Shown piece after piece: positions 38,223 through 47,740 of a stretch of DNA of 64,000 nucleotides. Each line of letters begins with the position of its first letter. Position 1 is the stretch's first letter. The position numbers and the translations under genes are program-made. Below the pieces are notes generated by a model. It ran no database searches and had not been told where the DNA came from. It was given only the letters and a program-made list of their open reading frames with translations. This DNA comes from Variovorax sp. 54 (GTDB taxonomy: Bacteria > Pseudomonadota > Gammaproteobacteria > Burkholderiales > Burkholderiaceae_C): assembly GCF_002754375.1 (NCBI RefSeq), contig NZ_PEFF01000001.1, forward strand, positions 2,493,501 through 2,557,500. Direction: 5' to 3'.

Positions 38223-39539
38223 ATGGACACGCTGGCTGAGCTGCGCGCCGGCCGGCTGGCTGGCGCACGACGACTGGACCTCTCGTGCGGACTCACCGAG
38301 TTCCCGCGCGAGATTTTTGCGCTCGCCGATACCCTCGAAACGCTGAACCTCACGGGCAATGCGCTCAGCACATTGCCCGATGATTTGGGCCGCCTGCACA
38401 AGCTGCGCGTGCTGTTCTGTTCCGACAACCGGTTCACCGAACTGCCCGCGTCCCTCGGCCAGTGCCGCCAGCTCGACATCGTGGGCTTCAAGGCCAACCG
38501 CATCGCCCACGTGCCCGCCGAGGCGCTGCCGCCCTCGCTGCGCTGGCTGATCCTGACCGACAACGCGATCGAAGAATTGCCCGACACGCTCGGCGACTGC
38601 ACCCGCCTACAGAAGCTGATGCTGGCCGGCAACCGCCTGCGCGCGCTGCCGCCGTCGGTGGCCCGCTGCCGGCAGATCGAGCTGCTGCGCCTGTCGGCCA
38701 ACCGCTTCGAGGCGCTGCCCGAGTGGCTGCACACCTTGCCGCGCCTGGCCTGGCTGGCGTGCGCGGGCAACCCGTTCGATGCGCCGACCGAAGACGCAGC
38801 CATCGACGCGCCCACCGTGCCGCATGTCGACTGGCGCAACCTGACACTCGGCCCGAAGCTCGGTGAAGGCGCCTCGGGCGTGATCCACCGCGCCACGCTG
38901 GCCACACCCGACGACGCCGCCCTGCCCGTGGCGGTGAAGCTGTTCAAGGGCGCCGTCACCAGCGACGGCTGGCCGCACAGCGAGATGGCGGCCTGCATCG
39001 CGGCCGGCGCGCACCCGACGCTGATCGCCGCGCAAGGACGTATCGACGGCCACCCCGACGGCACCGAAGGCCTGGTGATGGCGCTGGTGCCGCCGTCGTT
39101 CATCACCCTCGCCGGCCCGCCGAGCCTGGCCTCGTGCACCCGTGACGTCTACGGCGACGACGCACGCTGGACGACCGACACCGCGCTGCGCATCGCGCGC
39201 GACATCGCGGCGGCCATGGCGCACCTGCATGCGCGCGGCCTGCTGCATGGCGACCTGTATGCCCACAACATCCTGTGGCACGCTCAGGACGGCGGGCGGC
39301 TCGGCGACTTCGGCGCGGCCTGGATGACCGGCGCGCTCGACCCGGCGCATGCGAAGGCGCTGCAAGGCGTGGAGATGCGCGCATTCGGTTGCCTGCTCGA
39401 AGAACTGGCCGAGCGCTGTGACGATGCCGCTTCTTCTTCGCCCTTGACCACGCTCGCGGCACGCTACCTGCAGGTCGACGTGGCGGCACGGCCGTTGTTC
39501 GCCGAGGTGCTGTCAGAGCTGGGCGCTGCCACACCATGA
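38223..39539 (+). CDS. Leucine-rich-repeat protein kinase fusion
   Basis: Cytoplasmic protein of 438 residues made of two parts. Residues 35-185 hold about six leucine-rich repeats with the LxxLxLxxNxLxxLP pattern (for example LETLNLTGNALSTLP). From about 205 a Ser/Thr-type kinase-like domain starts. Its glycine loop is LGEGASGVIHRA (213-224), the ATP lysine is K239 in VAVKLF, the catalytic loop is HGDLYAHNILW (342-352) and the metal motif DFG is at 362-364. HRD is HGD here, and the domain is short. No transmembrane segment is seen. The stop overlaps the pseudouridine synthase start by four bases. The target is unknown. Confidence 0.88.
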   Translation: MDTLAELRAGRLAGARRLDLSCGLTEFPREIFALADTLETLNLTGNALSTLPDDLGRLHKLRVLFCSDNRFTELPASLGQCRQLDIVGFKANRIAHVPAEALPPSLRWLILTDNAIEELPDTLGDCTRLQKLMLAGNRLRALPPSVARCRQIELLRLSANRFEALPEWLHTLPRLAWLACAGNPFDAPTEDAAIDAPTVPHVDWRNLTLGPKLGEGASGVIHRATLATPDDAALPVAVKLFKGAVTSDGWPHSEMAACIAAGAHPTLIAAQGRIDGHPDGTEGLVMALVPPSFITLAGPPSLASCTRDVYGDDARWTTDTALRIARDIAAAMAHLHARGLLHGDLYAHNILWHAQDGGRLGDFGAAWMTGALDPAHAKALQGVEMRAFGCLLEELAERCDDAASSSPLTTLAARYLQVDVAARPLFAEVLSELGAATP

Positions 39540-40453
39540 CCCGCCCCCGCTACGTCGTCCCCATGCCCACGCGTGACGGCGTGAGCCCGAGTTGTGTCTC
39601 GCTGCCTTACGGCCCCTGGCCCACCATCGCCGACTTTCTCGCCGAGCGCTTTCCCGCCATTTCGCGCGAGGCCTGGCTCTCGCGCATTGAAGCGAACGAC
39701 GTGTGCGACGAGCACGGCGCGCCCGTCACCGCGACGCGCCGTTACCAGTCGCCGCTGCGCGTGTACTACTACCGCGCACTCGACGCCGAGACGTCCATCC
39801 CTTTTGAAGAGCAGGTGCTGCACCAGGACGACAACCTCGTGGTGGTCGACAAGCCGCCCTTCGTGCCCGTCACGCCCACCGGCAAGTACGTGCAGCAGAG
39901 CCTGCTGGTGCGCCTGAAGCGCAAGCTCAGGCTGGACGACCTCGTGCCGCTGCACCGCATCGACCGCAACACCTCGGGGCTGGTGCTGTTCTCGGTGCGC
40001 CCCGAAACGCGCGGCATCTACCAGGCGATGTTCCCCGAGCGGCGCATCGACAAGCACTACGAGGCTGTGGTGCCGTGGCACGAGGGCGTGTCGTCGGTGC
40101 CCGCCGTGTACCGCAGCCGGCTGGTGGACGACGATCACTTCATGCGCATGCGCGAAGCGCCCGGCGAGCCGAATTCCGAAACCCGCATCGTGCTGCGCGA
40201 GGCGCGCGACGGCCATGCGCTGCTGGAGCTTTCTCCCGTCACGGGCCGCAAGCACCAGCTGCGCGTGCATTGCCAGGCACTGGGTTTGCCGATCGTGAAC
40301 GACCCGTTCTATCCCACGCTGCAGCCCGCGGGGAACGACGACTTCGACAAGCCGCTGCAGCTGCTGGCCCGGTCGCTGGCCTTCATCGACCCGCTGAGCG
40401 GTGCCTTGCGCACCTTCGAGAGCCCTCGCCGGCTGGCGCTGCCTGCCGCCTAG
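39536..40453 (+). CDS. RluA family pseudouridine synthase
   Basis: RNA-modifying enzyme of 305 residues that isomerises uridine in rRNA or tRNA. The catalytic aspartate is D143 in LHRIDRNTSGLVLF. DDNLVVVDKPPFVPVTPTG and SPVTGRKHQLRVHCQALG are further RluA motifs. An N-terminal part of about 90 residues resembles an S4-like fold but is shortened. The target nucleotide cannot be assigned. The gene starts inside the LRR-kinase stop (ATGA), so the two are coupled; no functional link is known. Confidence 0.9.
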   Translation: MTRPRYVVPMPTRDGVSPSCVSLPYGPWPTIADFLAERFPAISREAWLSRIEANDVCDEHGAPVTATRRYQSPLRVYYYRALDAETSIPFEEQVLHQDDNLVVVDKPPFVPVTPTGKYVQQSLLVRLKRKLRLDDLVPLHRIDRNTSGLVLFSVRPETRGIYQAMFPERRIDKHYEAVVPWHEGVSSVPAVYRSRLVDDDHFMRMREAPGEPNSETRIVLREARDGHALLELSPVTGRKHQLRVHCQALGLPIVNDPFYPTLQPAGNDDFDKPLQLLARSLAFIDPLSGALRTFESPRRLALPAA

Positions 40454-40541
40454 GTGACGCAGCGCGGGCGGATCGCGCACTAAGCTTTCTCCTGACGGGA
40501 ATTGAACTTCCTCTCTTTCACCACTCAGGAGACAAACGCAC

Positions 40542-41312
40542 ATGGACACCACCCAACTCTTCTCGCTGAAGGGCCGCAGCGCCTTGATCACCGGCGGCTC
40601 GCGCGGCATCGGTCGCATGATTGCGGAGGGCTTTCTGGCGCAGGGCGCGCGTGTGTACATCTCGGCGCGCAAGGCTGCGGCTTGCGATCAGACGGCGAAG
40701 GAGCTGTCGGCTTTTGGGCATTGCGTGTCGTTGCCTGCCGATGTTTCGACTTTGGAAGGGGCTCAGGCGCTGGTCGATGCTTATGCGAAGCATGAAGGGT
40801 CGCTGGATATTTTGGTCAACAACGCTGGGGCTGCTTGGGGGGCGCCGTATGAGGAGTTTCCTGAGAGTGGGTGGGACAAGGTCGTCGACCTGAATTTGAA
40901 GACGCCCTTCTTCCTGACCAAGGCGTTGACGCCGATGCTCAAGAAGGCTGCTACGGATCATTTGTCTAAGGTGATCAACATTGCTTCTATTGACGGGATT
41001 TCTGTGAATCCTCAAGAGACGTATTCGTATGCGGCTAGCAAGGCGGGGTTGATTCAGCTGACTCGGCGGATGGCGCTGCGGTTGGCGCAGGACCGGATCG
41101 TGGTGAGTGCGATTGCTCCGGGGGCGTTTGCTTCGGATATGAACAAGGATGCGCGGGATCACGGGGATGAAGTGAAGGGGCGCATTCCCGCTGGGCGCAT
41201 TGGCACGCCTGAAGATATGGCTGGGGCGGCTATTTTTCTGGCGTCGCGGGCTGGGGACTATGTGATGGGGTCTACGCTTGTTGTGGACGGTGGGGTCACG
41301 CACGCTCGCTAG
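40542..41312 (+). CDS. SDR family oxidoreductase
   Basis: Short-chain dehydrogenase of 256 residues. It has the coenzyme-binding glycine motif ALITGGSRGIGRMIAE, NNAGAAWG, the catalytic Ser in VINIASIDGIS and the Tyr-Lys pair in TYSYAASKAGLIQL. It reduces or oxidises a small carbonyl or alcohol with NAD(P); the substrate is unknown. An oddity is seen in codon use. The first 40 or so codons follow the strong C/G third-position bias of the neighbourhood, but from about 40680 third positions are largely T and G, up to the stop. Confidence 0.9.
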   Translation: MDTTQLFSLKGRSALITGGSRGIGRMIAEGFLAQGARVYISARKAAACDQTAKELSAFGHCVSLPADVSTLEGAQALVDAYAKHEGSLDILVNNAGAAWGAPYEEFPESGWDKVVDLNLKTPFFLTKALTPMLKKAATDHLSKVINIASIDGISVNPQETYSYAASKAGLIQLTRRMALRLAQDRIVVSAIAPGAFASDMNKDARDHGDEVKGRIPAGRIGTPEDMAGAAIFLASRAGDYVMGSTLVVDGGVTHAR

Positions 41313-41592
41313 GCCTTTGTGTTCCGAGGCCGGGTCTCGCCCCGGCGGGCGACCTACTTTTCTTTGCTTCGCCAAAGAAACGTAGGCAAAAGAAAGGCGA
41401 CCCTGCTGTCTGCGTCCCTGCGCTTCGCTTCGGGCAACCTGCGGTGCTCACGTTTCGCGGGGTCTCGCAGAACTCGCTCCACTGCGTTGCGCTCAAACAG
41501 CTGCGAGCCCTGATCCGCGAAACGCTCCGCTCCTCGGCGCATACAGAAGGGGTTGGGATACCGACGGGCCATCGCTTCGCTCGGCCACCAAG

Positions 41593-41621
41593 CCGCCGCA
41601 GGCGCTTCGCGCCTGCGGCGG
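41593..41621. repeat. Perfect 13-bp hairpin in the inverted-repeat spacer
   Basis: CCGCCGCAGGCGC (41593-41605) and GCGCCTGCGGCGG (41609-41621) are separated by TTC. No T-run follows, so it is a structural hairpin rather than a clear intrinsic terminator. Confidence 0.8.
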
Positions 41622-41982
41622 TTGGCATTCGGAATCGCGTTGGCCTTGCCGTGAGCGCAGACACAAGTGCAAGTGCAGGAGCCGAGCCAGGGCCAGAGCT
41701 GTTCGCGCATAAGGTGGGCGTGTCGCAGCGCGAATGGCTCGCGCAGCAATCTGCGAGAGCGACGGTGGCATCCGGCTGTTGGAAGTTCCCAGGCCGAGCG
41801 AAGCGACGGCCCGCTTGGTATCCAAATCCCCTCTGTATGCGCCGAGGAGCGCAGCGTTTCGCGGATCAGGGCTCGCAGCTGTTTGAGCGAAGCGAGTTCT
41901 GCGAGACCCCGCGAAACGCGAGCACCGCAGGTTGCCCGCAGCGAAGCGGAGGGACGCAGACAGTGGGGTCGCCTTTTCTTTG

Positions 41983-42016
41983 CTTACTTTCTTTTGGCGA
42001 AGCAAAAGAAAGTAAG
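41983..42016. terminator. Strong 14-bp hairpin at the right end of the element
   Basis: CTTACTTTCTTTTG (41983-41996) pairs exactly with CAAAAGAAAGTAAG (42003-42016), with loop GCGAAG. A related imperfect hairpin is in the left arm around 41354-41385. Placed between convergent genes, they could stop transcription from both sides. Confidence 0.6.
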
Positions 42017-42063
42017 TCCGCCGCCGGGCGGAACTCCCGGCCTCGGGAAGCAAAAGAGAAAGA

Positions 42064-43029
42064 TCAGCCCCACCGAGGCACAGCCTCATCCTTCAACTGC
42101 TGCCGAAGCGCCCCGTAATCAGGCACAACACTCTCAACAGTCTCCCAAAACCGATGCGAATGGTCCATCACCCGCAGATGCGCCAGCTCATGCGCCACAA
42201 CGTAGTCGATCACAGACAGGCGAAAGTGAATCAACCGCCAGTTCAACCGAATTGACCCATCCGCACTCGCACTCCCCCACCGCGTAGCAGCGTTAGAGAG
42301 CGACAGCTTCTGCCATGACACGCCAAGCAGCGGCGCAAAGTGATCCAGCCGCTCGATGAACAGCTTCCGCGCCTGCCGCATCAGCCAGGCCTGCGCCGCA
42401 TCCCGAATCTGCGAAGCCGCAGCGTTCTGCGCCACAGCCAACCGCAAAGTACGCGGCCCGCCAACTTCAACGGCAGGATCAAGCGTCCCGCCAACGCTCG
42501 CGAACCCGTGCTTCGGATCAAGCCGGATCACCACCAGCTCGCCAAGAAAAGGAAACTCCGCCCCGTCTTCCCAAGCAATCCGCGTCGCCTCGACACGCGC
42601 ATTGCGCTGCTGCGTCTCCGCCAGCTTGCGCAGAATCCAGTCGGCCTTCTCCCGCACCGCCGCATCGACATCCCGCAGCGTGACCCACCGCGGCGCACGC
42701 ACCGACAAGCCTTCGGCGCCCACAAGAAAACCGATCGTCTTGCGCTGCCCGCGCTTGAACTCATAGGCCACCCGCGCCGACCCCAGCACCACTTCACGCG
42801 TGGCTTGTGGGTGTGTGAAATTCGCCAGCGTCAGCGTGTCAGCCAACGGCACCGCAGGACGCGGATCAACGGGTCCAATGGATGAAGGGGTGACAGCCGG
42901 CACGGGAGCAGCGGGCGGCACAGGCGCTGGCGCCTTCTTCCGCGGCCGCCTGGGCGGCGCAGCAGCAGGCGCCGGCGTGCTCCCCAGCCCCTCGAAGAGG
43001 TCCATCGTGAACTGCAGCATTCCCCGCAT
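42064..43029 (-). CDS. YgjP-like M48-type metallopeptidase
   Basis: Zinc metalloprotease-like protein of up to 321 residues. The zinc motif HELAHLRVMDHSHRFW (HExxH with a downstream His) is near residue 280, in the YgjP/DUF45 domain. That domain also shows RWGSASADGSIRLNWRL. About 90 residues of Ala/Pro/Lys-rich, low-complexity sequence precede it; the true start could be the ATG at 43029 or one a few codons later (MLQFT, MDLFE). The natural substrate is unknown. It lies 35 bp from plsC on the same strand. Confidence 0.87.
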   Translation of the reverse strand: MRGMLQFTMDLFEGLGSTPAPAAAPPRRPRKKAPAPVPPAAPVPAVTPSSIGPVDPRPAVPLADTLTLANFTHPQATREVVLGSARVAYEFKRGQRKTIGFLVGAEGLSVRAPRWVTLRDVDAAVREKADWILRKLAETQQRNARVEATRIAWEDGAEFPFLGELVVIRLDPKHGFASVGGTLDPAVEVGGPRTLRLAVAQNAAASQIRDAAQAWLMRQARKLFIERLDHFAPLLGVSWQKLSLSNAATRWGSASADGSIRLNWRLIHFRLSVIDYVVAHELAHLRVMDHSHRFWETVESVVPDYGALRQQLKDEAVPRWG

Positions 43030-43064
43030 GTCGGGCCCGATTCAGAACAGGTAGAGGCAGTGCG

Positions 43065-43844
43065 TCAGCCCGCTTCGCGCGGCAACGTCTGCTGCGGCTG
43101 CGCCGGGCTGTCGCTGTAGGCCTCGGGATCGAGGCGGCGCATCTCGGCCTCGATCCAAGCTTCGACTTCGCGCATCAGCTCGTCCGGCTTGCGGCCCACG
43201 CTCGAGATCGCCGGGCCGATCGACACGTCGACCACACCGGGACGCTTCACGAAGGCCTTGCGCGGCCAGACCTTGGCCGACGTCACCGCGATCGGAATCA
43301 CGGGCACGCCGGTTTCGCAGGCCAGGCGCGTGCCGCCGCTCTTGTAGGTGCCCTTCTGGCCGCGCGGAATGCGCGTGCCTTCGGGGAACATGATGATCCA
43401 GATGCCCTGCGCGAGCAGCTTGCGGCCCTGGCTCACGACCTTGTTGAAGGCCTGCGCGCGCTGGCTGCGGTCGATGTGGATCATGTCCAGCCGGGCCATG
43501 GCCCAGCCGAAGAAGGGCACGTAGATCAGTTCCTTCTTGAACACGTAGGCCAGCGGGTGCGGCATCAGCGTGGGCATGAGGAAGGTTTCAAACGTGGACT
43601 GGTGCTTGACCAGCAGCACGGCACCGGCGAGCTGGTCGGTCGGCAGGTTTTCCATGCCGGTCACGCGCGTGCGGATGCCCATGATGACGCGCGCGCCGTC
43701 GACCGCCCAGCCGAGCCAGCGCGCGGCCATCCAGTACAGCGGAATGCCGCGCGTCCAGAGCGAGCAGACGCACATGATGATGCCCCAGGGCACCACGGTG
43801 ACAAGCATCCACAGGGCGTGGAGAACGGAACGGATAAACGCCAT
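43065..43844 (-). CDS. plsC: 1-acyl-sn-glycerol-3-phosphate acyltransferase
   Basis: Inner-membrane acyltransferase of 259 residues that makes phosphatidic acid. An N-terminal hydrophobic segment is followed by motif I, LVKHQSTFETFLMP. Here the usual HX4D is HX4E, a variant that I recall in other betaproteobacteria. Motif II is ELIYVPFFGWAMA with a following R, and motif III is MFPEGTRIPRGQKG. The start codon overlaps the stop of gmhB by one base (TGATG), so the two are coupled. This also links the gene with glyS-glyQ in the same leftward run. Confidence 0.92.
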   Translation of the reverse strand: MAFIRSVLHALWMLVTVVPWGIIMCVCSLWTRGIPLYWMAARWLGWAVDGARVIMGIRTRVTGMENLPTDQLAGAVLLVKHQSTFETFLMPTLMPHPLAYVFKKELIYVPFFGWAMARLDMIHIDRSQRAQAFNKVVSQGRKLLAQGIWIIMFPEGTRIPRGQKGTYKSGGTRLACETGVPVIPIAVTSAKVWPRKAFVKRPGVVDVSIGPAISSVGRKPDELMREVEAWIEAEMRRLDPEAYSDSPAQPQQTLPREAG

Positions 43845-44422
43845 CAGACAGCCACCTGCAGTGCAGCCCGCGCTTCGCGCGCGAGCAAAAAGTCGACAAA
43901 GGCGGCGAGGTCGTCATGCACCCTCGTGTCCGCCGGATATTCGGAAGGCAACGGGTGAACCCCGCGGCAGGCCGCGCCCATGCCCGTGAGCAGCAGGTGC
44001 GGTTCGCAGCCGGCGGACGCGCCGGCCTGCAGGTCGCGCAGGCTGTCGCCCGCGGTCGGCACGCCCTTCAGGTCGATGCCGAAGCGGTCGCCGATCTGAA
44101 GGAACAGCCCGTCCTTGGGCTTGCGGCAGTCGCAACCCTCGTCGGGGCTGTGCGGGCAATAGAACACCGCATCCACCTTGCCGCCCACGGCCGCGAGCAT
44201 CTTGTGCATCTTGGCGTGCATGGCATTGAGCGAAGCCATGTCGAACAGCCCGCGGCCCAGGCCCGACTGGTTCGACGCGACCACCACGTGCCAGCCCGCA
44301 TGGTTGAGCCGCGCCACGGCCTCGAGCGCACCGGGCAGCGGCGTCCACTCGATGTCGCTCTTGACGAAATCTTCGCGGTGCACGTTGATCGTGCCGTTGC
44401 GGTCGAGGATGACGAGTTTCAT
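43844..44422 (-). CDS. gmhB: D-glycero-D-manno-heptose 1,7-bisphosphate 7-phosphatase-like protein
   Basis: HAD-fold protein of 192 residues from the lipopolysaccharide heptose pathway. It opens KLVILDRNGTINVHRED. D7 fits the nucleophile, but the second aspartate of the DxD motif, which acts as general acid, is N9 here. The other family features are present: VVASNQSGLGRGLFD (motif II), the zinc-binding CPHSPDEGCDCRKP, and TAGDSLRDLQAGASAG (motif IV). ATG 44422 matches the family start; the ORF to 44437 adds five residues. Coupled to plsC. Activity could be reduced or altered by the Asn. Confidence 0.85.
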   Translation of the reverse strand: MKLVILDRNGTINVHREDFVKSDIEWTPLPGALEAVARLNHAGWHVVVASNQSGLGRGLFDMASLNAMHAKMHKMLAAVGGKVDAVFYCPHSPDEGCDCRKPKDGLFLQIGDRFGIDLKGVPTAGDSLRDLQAGASAGCEPHLLLTGMGAACRGVHPLPSEYPADTRVHDDLAAFVDFLLAREARAALQVAV

Positions 44423-44456
44423 GGCGGAGCCACCCATGGTGAGGTTGCCAGAAGGA

Positions 44457-46601
44457 TCAGACAGCCAGCCGCTCGAGCTGCGCCACGCGGTTCATCGCGG
44501 CGTGCAGCGACATCAGCAGGCCCAGGCGGTTCAGCCGCAGGTCGGCCTGCTCGGCATTCACCATCACGTCGGTGAAGAACGCATCGACCGGTTCGCGCAG
44601 CGCGGCCAGTGTCTGCAGCGAGCCGGTGTAGTCGCCCGCGTCGAACTGGGCGTTGGCAGCGGGCACGACCTGCGCCATGGCGGCGTGCAGCGCTTTCTCG
44701 GCGGGCTCCTGCAGCAGCAGCTCGCTGACGTGGGCGTCGGCTTCGGGCGCCTTCTTCAGGATATTGCCGATGCGCTTGTTGGCGGCAGCCAGCGCGGCGG
44801 CGGCGGGCAGTGCGGCGAAGGCGCGCACGGCCGCCAGCAGCTTGGGCACTTCGCCCAGGCGCTGCGGCAGCGGGGCCAGCACGGCGTCGACTTCCTGGGC
44901 GCTGGCGCCCTGCTCGCGCAGGCTGCCAGCGAGGCGGTCGAGGATGAAGTCGCGCAGCTCGACCGTGGCCTTGCTGCTGTCGAAACCGTCGATGGCGCTG
45001 AATTGCGCAGCGGCGTCCTGCAGCAGGGCGTCGAGCCCCAGCGCAAGGTCTTTCTCGATCAGCATGCGGATCACGCCCAGCGCGTGGCGGCGCAGCGCGA
45101 ACGGGTCGCGGTCGCCGGTGGGCAGGTTGCCGATGCCGAACATGCCGACCAGCGTTTCGAGCTTGTCGGCCAGCGCGACCGCGAGGCCCACGCTGTTGCG
45201 CGGCAGCTCGTCGCCGGCGAAGCGCGGCTTGTAGTGGTCTTCGATGGCGTCGGCCACGGCCGCATCGAGGCCGTCGTGCAGCGCGTAGTAGCGGCCCATG
45301 GTGCCCTGCAGCTCGGGGAACTCGCCGACCATGTCGGTCACGAGGTCGGCCTTGGCCAGTTGGGCGGCCTGGGTTGCCTGCGCGGCGAGCGTGGTGTCGC
45401 CGAGCTTCTCGGCAATGCCGCGCGCGATGTGCATCACGCGCTGCACGCGTTCGCCCTGCGTGCCGAGCTTGTTGTGATAGACGACCTTGCCCAGCGACTC
45501 GACGCGCGAGGCCAGCGATTTCTTGCGGTCCTGGTCGAAGAAGAACTTGGCGTCGGCCAGGCGCGGGCGCACGACGCGCTCGTTGCCCTGGACGACCGCG
45601 CTGGCGTCGTCGGGCGTGATGTTGCTGACGACGAGGAACTTGTTCGTCAGCTTGGCTTGCGCGTCGAGCAGCGGAAAGTACTTCTGGTTGGCCTTCATCG
45701 TGAGGATGAGGCACTCCTGCGGCACTTCGAGGAACTCGGGCTCGAAGCTGCACACCAGCACGTTGGGGCGTTCGACCAGCGCGGTCACTTCGTCGAGCAG
45801 CGCGTCGTCGTGGATCGGCACCGAGCCGCCGCCGACCTTGACCGCAGCCGCTGCGAGCTGGCGCGCGATTTCGGCGCGGCGCGCTTCAAAGCTGGCGATG
45901 ACGGCACCGTCGTCCTGCAGTTGCAGGGCGTAGCTGTTGGCATCGCGCAGCACCACGGGGTCGACCGCTGCTTCGAAGCGGTGCCCGTGCGTCTCGCGGC
46001 CGGCCTTCAGGCCCAGCGCCTCGATGGGCACCACGGTGTCGGCATGCAGCGCCACGAGGCCGTGCGCGGGGCGCACGAAGCTCACGCTGCTCCAGCCCGG
46101 CATTTCGCAGCCGCTTTCGAGCTGGTAGCTCATGACCTTCGGAATCGGCAGCTTGGCGATGGCTTCGGCCAGGGCCTTCTGCAGGCCTTCGGCCAGCGTG
46201 GCGCCCTTGGCCGTGCTTTCGTAGAACAGGGCTTCGGCCTTGCCGTCCATGGCGCGCTTGAGGCCAGGCACGGCCGAGGCGTCGGCGCCGAGGGCGGCCA
46301 GGCGCTTGAGCAGCGCGGGCGTCGGTTGGCCCGAGGCGTCGAGCCCCACGGCCACGGGCATGAGCTTTTGCGACACGGCCTTGTCGGCGGCACGCTCGGC
46401 CACGTGCGTGAGGTGCGCGGCCAGGCGGCGCGGCGAGGCATACGGTGTGAGCACCGAGCCGGCCTCGGCCAGGCCTTGTGCCACGAGCTGTTCGCGCAGC
46501 ACGCCGGCAAAGGCCTCGCCGAGCTTCTTCAGCGCCTTGGGCGGCAGCTCTTCGACAAACAGTTCGACCAGGAGGGAGTTCTTGTTCATGGGGGTCGTCA
46601 T
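44457..46601 (-). CDS. glyS: Glycyl-tRNA synthetase beta subunit
   Basis: Beta chain, 714 residues, of the alpha2beta2 glycyl-tRNA synthetase. It opens LVELFVEELPPKALKKLGEA, the family start, and shows QKYFPLLDAQAKLTNKFLVV and VRPRLADAKFFFDQDRKKSL. The C-terminal part holds the anticodon-binding region with AALREPVDAFFTDVMVNAE. The gene follows glyQ by three bases, in the normal order glyQ-glyS. It is required for protein synthesis. Confidence 0.97.
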   Translation of the reverse strand: MTTPMNKNSLLVELFVEELPPKALKKLGEAFAGVLREQLVAQGLAEAGSVLTPYASPRRLAAHLTHVAERAADKAVSQKLMPVAVGLDASGQPTPALLKRLAALGADASAVPGLKRAMDGKAEALFYESTAKGATLAEGLQKALAEAIAKLPIPKVMSYQLESGCEMPGWSSVSFVRPAHGLVALHADTVVPIEALGLKAGRETHGHRFEAAVDPVVLRDANSYALQLQDDGAVIASFEARRAEIARQLAAAAVKVGGGSVPIHDDALLDEVTALVERPNVLVCSFEPEFLEVPQECLILTMKANQKYFPLLDAQAKLTNKFLVVSNITPDDASAVVQGNERVVRPRLADAKFFFDQDRKKSLASRVESLGKVVYHNKLGTQGERVQRVMHIARGIAEKLGDTTLAAQATQAAQLAKADLVTDMVGEFPELQGTMGRYYALHDGLDAAVADAIEDHYKPRFAGDELPRNSVGLAVALADKLETLVGMFGIGNLPTGDRDPFALRRHALGVIRMLIEKDLALGLDALLQDAAAQFSAIDGFDSSKATVELRDFILDRLAGSLREQGASAQEVDAVLAPLPQRLGEVPKLLAAVRAFAALPAAAALAAANKRIGNILKKAPEADAHVSELLLQEPAEKALHAAMAQVVPAANAQFDAGDYTGSLQTLAALREPVDAFFTDVMVNAEQADLRLNRLGLLMSLHAAMNRVAQLERLAV

Positions 46602-46604
46602 CGC

Positions 46605-47513
<909 letters not shown>

Positions 47514-47740
47514 GAAGCTGGCCGGCGTCGGGGGCCGGACATTGGACGGGACGGTGGCGCGGCACAGGCCGCGAAAGCGGACGATTTTACGTTCGCGGGA
47601 GGGCAACTCTCCCACAGCCGCTCGGGATGCCGGCTGCCGCAACAGCCCGCGCGGACGTGGGACAAAGCCCGGCCCCGCGCGCTTTTTTGCGTTTCCCGCC
47701 GCTTTCGGCACTTTCCTGCGCTTTCCCCCTCTCTCACTGC

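Larger units (their letters stand above)
41324..42046. repeat. Large inverted repeat element, non-coding
   Basis: The 751-bp gap between the SDR and the convergent YgjP-like gene is almost entirely an inverted repeat. Left arm 41324-41586 and right arm 41792-42046 are mostly the same when one is reversed; the runs GCGAGCCCTGATCCGCGAAA and GCTCCTCGGCGCATACAGA are identical. Each arm starts with a nested hairpin of TTTCTTTTG/CAAAAGAAA type. The 205-bp spacer holds a perfect 13-bp hairpin at 41593-41621. ORFs in it have no coding character. It contains no known transposase ends or tRNA. Confidence 0.85.

Noticed and set aside
41444..42118. ORFs of about 200 codons inside the large inverted repeat
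   Set aside because: They follow the repeat symmetry on both strands, lack ribosome sites and have no domain. The stretch is treated as non-coding.
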